This document shows, piece by piece, positions 58,520 to 64,000 of a stretch of 64,000 bases of DNA (positions are counted from its first letter, which is position 1; each line of letters begins with the position of its first letter). The position numbers were made by a program, and so were the translations under genes. Source of the DNA: Azolla caroliniana (taxonomy: Eukaryota > Polypodiophyta); assembly GCA_043228905.1 (NCBI GenBank), contig JBHGNT010000010.1, positions 11,408,001-11,472,000 of the forward strand. Reading direction: 5' to 3'. The notes under the pieces are model-generated. The model searched no databases. It saw only the letters and a list, made by a program, of their open reading frames with translations, and was not told the DNA's origin.

Positions 58520-59267
58520 TGTGAAAGTGTTTTTAGAATCTAAGCCATTGAACATTAGGAGAATATAAAGTATAGATAATTCACCTTTTGAGGATAAGAA
58601 CACGAACTAAGACCTTAGGGAAGAAGTCAAAAGTAAAAGTACGAGACCAAGAGAAAAGTAAAAAGAGAAAACGCAGACTATAAAAAACAGTAAAGATAGA
58701 ATGGTCATAACTCCCTCGTTGTTTATCCAAATATCACGTTTAAATATGGATTAGAAAGCTTGTAAAAAGAGCTTTCTATAGCTTTTTAAATCGCTTAATT
58801 TGGATATCGGATGAGGGAGATATGACGATTAGAAGGTCGATGTGTCATAGCTAAAAATAGGGAGATAAAAAGCTTCTAAAAATAGCATGAACGTGGATAA
58901 GAAGAGGAAGGTTATAAAAGAAGAAGTGATATTAGTGAGATAGGGGGCTAAGAAAAAAGGCAAAAGAGTGGATGAGGAGTGTTAGGAAGAAGTGTCTTTG
59001 TTAGGAAGAAGTGTCTTAGAAGAGGAAGGTCTTTGGTTTTAGTTCAATGTGGAGTTTGTCTCCTTTGTATTCTCTTGATGTTGGAATATCAGAACATTCT
59101 TATTTCTTGCTCGCTTTCTCTATCTTTTTTCTTAGTTTCTTGAGTTATACTCTCTAATCATAATTACTTAGAGCTATATAATATATTATGATTTTCAACT
59201 CCATCTAATCGGTTTGGTCAAGCCCTCATATAGTGTATAACTATCTATTATCTTATACACCCTATCA
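58520..59267 (+). repeat. 5' LTR of gypsy-4 (748 bp)
   Basis: TGTGAAAGTG ... CACCCTATCA, followed by TTT and the primer site. AT-rich; contains AAAAGAGCTTTCTATAGCTTTT, a near palindrome at about 58775-58798. No mate in the window. Confidence 0.8.
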
Positions 59268-59270
59268 TTT

Positions 59271-59288
59271 TGGCGCTCCAGGGAGGGT
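59271..59288 (+). other. gypsy-4 primer-binding site
   Basis: TGGCGCTCCAGGGAGGGT three bases after the LTR. The tRNA is not identified; it is not the tRNA-Asp site TGGCGCCGTTGCC that I would expect in Athila/Tat elements. Confidence 0.6.
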
Positions 59289-59355
59289 GGATCCTTTCCG
59301 TATAGGAGGGAGAACTTATCATTTAATTGTGTTACTATATTACATTAACTTAGCT

Positions 59356-62300
59356 ATGCAATTTGCATTTTCAGGTGAAAGAACACAAGATGCGGGTGCC
59401 TTTTTGGCATCTTTTGAGCATCATGCTGTCTCTATTGGACGCATCACCGACAATGAGAAGTTACCTTTATTAGTAGCTACATTCTATGGTCGAGCTCGAG
59501 ATTGGTATGACTCTCTTCCTCCAAACCAACAGGGAGCATATCAATTGTTGGTGCACCAGTTTCGTGCCAAATATATTCAACGACGAAGTGCAACCGAAGT
59601 AAGGGAAGAGCTATTTCGACTAAAGATGGAATCACCAATTGGTTTCACTGAGTATGAAAGAAATTTCAAGGATTTGTGGACTACATGGATTCGTCTTCGT
59701 GGCGGCACTGAAGACGAGTGGTTTAAAATGGAACGATTCAAGATGGGTCTTGATATGTATTTCCGTTTGGAAGCAAACTTGAAGGATCCCACATCGTTTC
59801 AAGCTCTTATCCAAGTTTGTCAAGCTTATGATCGACAAGTGAAGATGATGAGCTCCTTGGGGGATCCCCAAATGACGGCTTTGGGTGCAAATTTGATGCC
59901 TCGTGCCAACTTTCAAGCCTCATCTTCAATTGTGCATGGGGGACAAGTGTTTCCAAATGTGTATACCACCACAACAATAAACCCAACAAGTATATCCCAA
60001 GAAGTTGAACAAGTGAGGAGTGAACAAGATACCATGGCATTGGTAAATCGGCGCTTTGATGAAGTGATGACCCACTTGCGACAATCCCAAGCAATTCACA
60101 ACACTATTCCCGATGGTGGTGGCTCTAGAGGGCATCACGGTGTAATTTGTTATTCTTGTCAAGAGGAGGGACACATCTCAACAAGATGTCCTCATCGACA
60201 ACAAAGAGGCATGGGAAGAGGCATTTATCAAGTGCAAAGAAATGGACAACGACCTAACAACAATGAAGTCGAAGGAAACGTAACACTCCCTATGGCTCAG
60301 GTTCCTACAATTCCTCATAATGTGAATCTTCTTAATTTTATTGATGATAGTGATAATTCTTTTGAAGTAGCTCCTGTGAAAAGGACAAGGTCCTCGCAAA
60401 AGGAGAAAGAAGTTGAAGGAGAATCTAGTGCCTCAAGACAAAAGAAGAAGTCTAAGGAGAATGAGAAAGAGGAAAAATTGAGAAGGAGACACTCTAGAAG
60501 AAAGATCAAGATGGAGGACATTCCTATGGGTGAAGGTGTAGAAGCTTTCAATTTGAAGCATGAGTTGATTTCAAGTGGACCAAGGATAACATGGCCGCAA
60601 CTTCTCCAATTATCTCCCACATTACGAAAGGAGTGGGGGCGACTTGCAAGTATTCGCCAAAGTCGGAAGACTGTGCATTATGTGGGAATCGTGCGAGTAG
60701 AAGATCGAAAGGACATACGACCCACCATCCCCGTCTCCATCAAAGGGTTTCACATCAAAGATGCGTTGGTTGATAGTGGTGCTAGAGTAAGCTTGATTTC
60801 TGAATTTGTGGTAAACAAAGTGGGAATTCCTATAAGTAGGTCATCTTCGGCAAGAGTGGCTGTAGCCGATGGTGGAGTGGTCCATTGCATTGGCATAGTG
60901 GAGGATGTTGTCATCAAGTGTTTTGGGGTAAGCATTTCCATGGATTTTCATGTAATACCACTAAAAGGACCGTCATATTCTTTGGTACTAGGACGACCAT
61001 GGATGCAAGAACTCAATGTTGTCCAAGATTGGAGCAAAGGTTTGATGACCATAACGCCATCAAAAGGAGTGAGCATACATTATGATATGCGGCAACAAAG
61101 ACTTATTGAGAAAGAAGAAGATGGAATAACTGAATATGATAGTGGGTCCGCATATGAAAGTGATGAAAGTGAAGATTCCTCGTCAGAATGGGAAATGACC
61201 ACATCATATGCCGTTTTGAAGGAAGAAGATGATGAAAGAGGTTTAATTACTATGGAGCAAAAAGAGAAGATGATTTCTAAAGATCTTAAAGGGCAAGAGA
61301 GGCAACAATTTATTAATTTGATTTCTGAATTTCCTAACCTTTTCATTAGTGATTATGCTCATATTAGGGGTGTAGATGTCATCCAACATCACATAAATCT
61401 AAAGGAGGGTACAACTCCCGTTGCGCAAAAGTTGCGAAGGCTAGGTCACGTGCAAAAGGAGGCCTTATTAAAGGAAGTCAAAGCTTTGTTGCGTGCACAA
61501 TTCATTTACCCAGTGGAAGATTCTGAATGGGTTTCGCCCATTGTGGTGGTACCTAAAAAGAATGGAAAATGGAGGGTTTGTGTTGATTACAAACCTCTAA
61601 ATGCGGCTACCAAGAGGGATCACTTTCCTCTCCCTTTCCAAGATGAAATATTAGATGAAATTGCGGGTCATGAAATGTACTCTGTTTGTGATGGCTATTC
61701 AGGTTATTTTCAAATTCGTATTGCGGAAGAGGATCAAAAGAAGACGACATTCATCACTCCATGGGGATGCTTTGCATATCGATGCATGCCCTTTGGACTC
61801 ACAAATGCTGTTTTTACATTTAATCGTCTTGCTATTCATGTATTCCAACCATTCTTTGGAAAGTTTGTTAGAGTCTTTATGGATGACTTTGCAATTTATA
61901 GTAGCAGGAAAGACCATTTGGAAAAGGTTCGCTTGGCATTCAAAAGATTGGAGGAATGCAAAATGCAACTCAACCCAGAGAAGTGTCACATAGGTGAAAA
62001 GGAGGTGGTGATGCTTGGTCATGTGGTGTCTCAAGAAGGAATCAAAGTTGATAGTTCAAAGATTGAAGCAATTCAAAAGATGACAACACCCACGAGTATT
62101 AAAGATTTGGAGGTATTTGTTCAAAAAGTTCGTTACTTTGAACGATTCATTCATATGTTGGCCCAAATTCTCTATCCTTTTCGCATTATTCTTCGCACCA
62201 ACAACTTCTTGTGGACATCTACAACTGAAGAGCAATATGTAAGAATAAAAGAACTATTATGTAATGCTCCTATTCTAAAGCCACCTGATAGAACATCTAC

Positions 62301-64000
62301 CTTCTTTCTTTCTCTTAGTGTTGGATCTCATGCTATAGGAGCCATTCTTATGCAACAAGATTCTGAAAATAGACTTATGCATCCTATATATTTTATTAGT
62401 AAAGCCATGTCTGATGTAGAGAAAGAATTCTTAGAAGTAGAAAAGTGGATGTTAGCTCTTATATATGCTTGTAAAAAGTTTAGAAGCTTTCTACTACCTC
62501 ATCATTTTGTAATAATCACTAGCATGTCATTACTCCCATATGTACTCCAACATGTGAGCATTTCAGCACGAATTGCTAAATGGGCTCTACTATTGGCGGA
62601 GTTTGATTTTGAAGTCAAATTGGAATCAACTATGCGTGCCGAATTGGCGGATCTTCTCACCTTTAGAGAAACCTTTCATGAAGAAGACTTGGTAAAGCTA
62701 CGAAAGGCACTTCCCGAGCCGGATATGGAGGATGCATTCACCTTATTCTTTGATGGGGCATTTCGCAAAGCCACAAACATAGCCGTGGGTGGGATTATTC
62801 TCAAGGATCCTCAAGGAGACAGAGTAAAAAGTGAAGGTATTACATTAAGTGGTGTGAATTCAAATAATGAAGCGGAGTATGCTACCTTGTGTTATGGTCT
62901 TCGTCTATGTAAAGCTATGAAGATAAAAAGATTAATTCTTAAGGGTGATTCCTTATTGGTAATTAAACAAATTCAAGGCAATTGGAAATGTCAAAGTGAT
63001 GGGCTTAGAAATTTTTATAAAGAAGCAATGAGTCTACTAAGGTCTTTTGAAAAGATACAGGTTAAGCATGTGGGGAGATTATACAATAAAGAAGCGGATG
63101 CATTAGCTCAAGCCCAATTAGATAAGATCAAGGAAGGTTTCGTTGGTGTTTTGGAGACGTGCAAAGATGTAGACTCCCTAGAGGAAGTACATAATTTTCT
63201 TAATAAAGGAGAGTTTCCAAATAACCTCAATGCCTTGCAAAGAAAGCGTTTGGTGGCAAAGGCTTCACAATATCATTTGGTGGGTGAAGATTTGTACAAC
63301 AAAGGGAAAGATGGAGTTTTACGAAGAGTTCCAAACAAAAGCGAGATTATAAAGATACTCTTTAAGTTGCATGAAGAAGTTTGTGGTGGGCATTTAGCCC
63401 ATGATATAATGATAAGAAAGATTTTACTAATTGGTTTTACATGGCCTACTATCCATAGGGATGTGCATGATTGGTGTAGATCTTGTGATGCATGTCAAAA
63501 AGCGGGAATAAGACATCTACAAAGTGGACCTTTACAACCCATTGTGGTGTTTGCTCCATTCGAGAAATGGGGAATTGATGCAGTAGGACCTCTTCCGAAA
63601 ACTCAACATGGTAAAGAGTTTATTTTGGTGGCCATTGACTACATGACAAAGTGGGTGGAAGCTATAGCAACTTCCTCGATTAAAGCCAAAGATGTAGCCC
63701 AATTTGTGTATAAGAATATTTGTACTAGATTTGGAGTTCCCATGGAGATTGTATCCGATCATGGACCCGGTTTTAGGAGTGAAATGTTAGCTTGTCTATT
63801 AAGCAAGTTGAAGATTAAGCATCGATATTCAACGCCTTATTATCCTCAAGCAAATGGTGCAGTTGAGAAAGTGAATGGGCTTATAGTGAAGAATTTGACA
63901 AAGTTAGTGCAAGACAAAGTAAGAACATGGGATAGGTATTTGGATGATACTCTTTGGGCTTATAGAGTTTCTTATAAATCCTCCACAGGTTTTACTCCTT
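59356..64000 (+). CDS. gypsy-4 Gag-Pol polyprotein (3' partial, dual RNase H)
   Basis: ATG 59356 (MQFAFSGER); the same frame holds at the knuckle, protease, RT and integrase, and no stop was noticed over 1548 codons. Domains: capsid-like gag (RARDWYDSLP, to about 59850); knuckle CYSCQEEGHISTRC (60148-60190); protease DSGARVSLIS (60772) and VLGRPW; RT from about 61390 with FMDD at 61876; RNase H near 62300-62660 in which the usual catalytic Asp strand reads SLSVGSHAIG; a second RNase H (62735-63120) with FFDGA, NNEAEYA, KGDSLLV and NKEADALA, giving all four acidic residues; integrase HHCC (63370-63500) and core IDAVGP, SDHGPGF, ANGAVEKVNG. Likely an active or recently active copy. Confidence 0.93.
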   Translation, partial: MQFAFSGERTQDAGAFLASFEHHAVSIGRITDNEKLPLLVATFYGRARDWYDSLPPNQQGAYQLLVHQFRAKYIQRRSATEVREELFRLKMESPIGFTEYERNFKDLWTTWIRLRGGTEDEWFKMERFKMGLDMYFRLEANLKDPTSFQALIQVCQAYDRQVKMMSSLGDPQMTALGANLMPRANFQASSSIVHGGQVFPNVYTTTTINPTSISQEVEQVRSEQDTMALVNRRFDEVMTHLRQSQAIHNTIPDGGGSRGHHGVICYSCQEEGHISTRCPHRQQRGMGRGIYQVQRNGQRPNNNEVEGNVTLPMAQVPTIPHNVNLLNFIDDSDNSFEVAPVKRTRSSQKEKEVEGESSASRQKKKSKENEKEEKLRRRHSRRKIKMEDIPMGEGVEAFNLKHELISSGPRITWPQLLQLSPTLRKEWGRLASIRQSRKTVHYVGIVRVEDRKDIRPTIPVSIKGFHIKDALVDSGARVSLISEFVVNKVGIPISRSSSARVAVADGGVVHCIGIVEDVVIKCFGVSISMDFHVIPLKGPSYSLVLGRPWMQELNVVQDWSKGLMTITPSKGVSIHYDMRQQRLIEKEEDGITEYDSGSAYESDESEDSSSEWEMTTSYAVLKEEDDERGLITMEQKEKMISKDLKGQERQQFINLISEFPNLFISDYAHIRGVDVIQHHINLKEGTTPVAQKLRRLGHVQKEALLKEVKALLRAQFIYPVEDSEWVSPIVVVPKKNGKWRVCVDYKPLNAATKRDHFPLPFQDEILDEIAGHEMYSVCDGYSGYFQIRIAEEDQKKTTFITPWGCFAYRCMPFGLTNAVFTFNRLAIHVFQPFFGKFVRVFMDDFAIYSSRKDHLEKVRLAFKRLEECKMQLNPEKCHIGEKEVVMLGHVVSQEGIKVDSSKIEAIQKMTTPTSIKDLEVFVQKVRYFERFIHMLAQILYPFRIILRTNNFLWTSTTEEQYVRIKELLCNAPILKPPDRTSTFFLSLSVGSHAIGAILMQQDSENRLMHPIYFISKAMSDVEKEFLEVEKWMLALIYACKKFRSFLLPHHFVIITSMSLLPYVLQHVSISARIAKWALLLAEFDFEVKLESTMRAELADLLTFRETFHEEDLVKLRKALPEPDMEDAFTLFFDGAFRKATNIAVGGIILKDPQGDRVKSEGITLSGVNSNNEAEYATLCYGLRLCKAMKIKRLILKGDSLLVIKQIQGNWKCQSDGLRNFYKEAMSLLRSFEKIQVKHVGRLYNKEADALAQAQLDKIKEGFVGVLETCKDVDSLEEVHNFLNKGEFPNNLNALQRKRLVAKASQYHLVGEDLYNKGKDGVLRRVPNKSEIIKILFKLHEEVCGGHLAHDIMIRKILLIGFTWPTIHRDVHDWCRSCDACQKAGIRHLQSGPLQPIVVFAPFEKWGIDAVGPLPKTQHGKEFILVAIDYMTKWVEAIATSSIKAKDVAQFVYKNICTRFGVPMEIVSDHGPGFRSEMLACLLSKLKIKHRYSTPYYPQANGAVEKVNGLIVKNLTKLVQDKVRTWDRYLDDTLWAYRVSYKSSTGFTP

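Larger units (their letters stand above)
58520..64000 (+). mobile_element. gypsy-4, Tat-like Ty3/gypsy element, 3' part outside window
   Basis: 5' LTR, primer site and one long gag-pol frame that leaves the window at the integrase core. A second, archaeal-type RNase H between RNase H and integrase is the hallmark of the plant Tat lineage. Inserted into copia-2 RNase H. Confidence 0.9.

Overview
The window is repeat-rich nuclear DNA of a land plant. The evidence is a spliced CWC22 splicing-factor gene, plant-type Ty3/gypsy and Ty1/copia LTR retrotransposons, tRNA-primed primer-binding sites and telomere-like TTTAGGG motifs inside one LTR. Short introns and two gene families that I associate with bryophytes and lycophytes (a eukaryotic ParB-like protein and a DUF7869-type protein) suggest a non-seed plant. 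That placement is inference only.

Layout. 1-19067 is a three-level nest of retrotransposons: gypsy-2 (minus strand), into whose accessory ORF gypsy-1 (plus strand) inserted, into whose own accessory ORF a gag-only non-autonomous LTR element inserted (4595-8163, two 858-bp LTRs that look identical, 4-bp target duplication ACGT). 19089-20983 is a spliced ParB-like gene (minus strand) with one premature stop. 21573-21993 holds eight full palindromes and one half-site of about 27 bp, spaced almost exactly 51 bp apart. 22913-31820 is a decayed, divergently transcribed DUF7869-type gene, split by a copia element (copia-1, 25544-31233, target duplication CACAA). 31821-34315 is non-coding with degenerate tandem repeats. 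34316-39527 is the CWC22 gene, eight exons on the minus strand, apparently complete but for a one-base deficit in exon 2.

39588-50663 is a graveyard: degenerate copia pieces, a solo LTR, orphan LTRs with minisatellites, and a decayed gypsy-3 (46330-49305). 50664-58519 is copia-2, split by a pol-less LTR element (52125-55468) that is flanked by a 254-bp duplication of copia gag instead of a short target duplication. Gypsy-4 begins at 58520 inside copia-2. Its polyprotein frame was open at every domain checked and leaves the window at 64000; it carries two RNase H domains, the first lacking its catalytic Asp.

Most premature stops that can be compared with a sister copy are C-to-T or G-to-A changes, as expected from decay of methylated, silenced DNA. 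The part most worth following is 19089-31820: a ParB-fold gene, a phased palindrome array and a transposase-like DUF7869 gene, arranged head to head.
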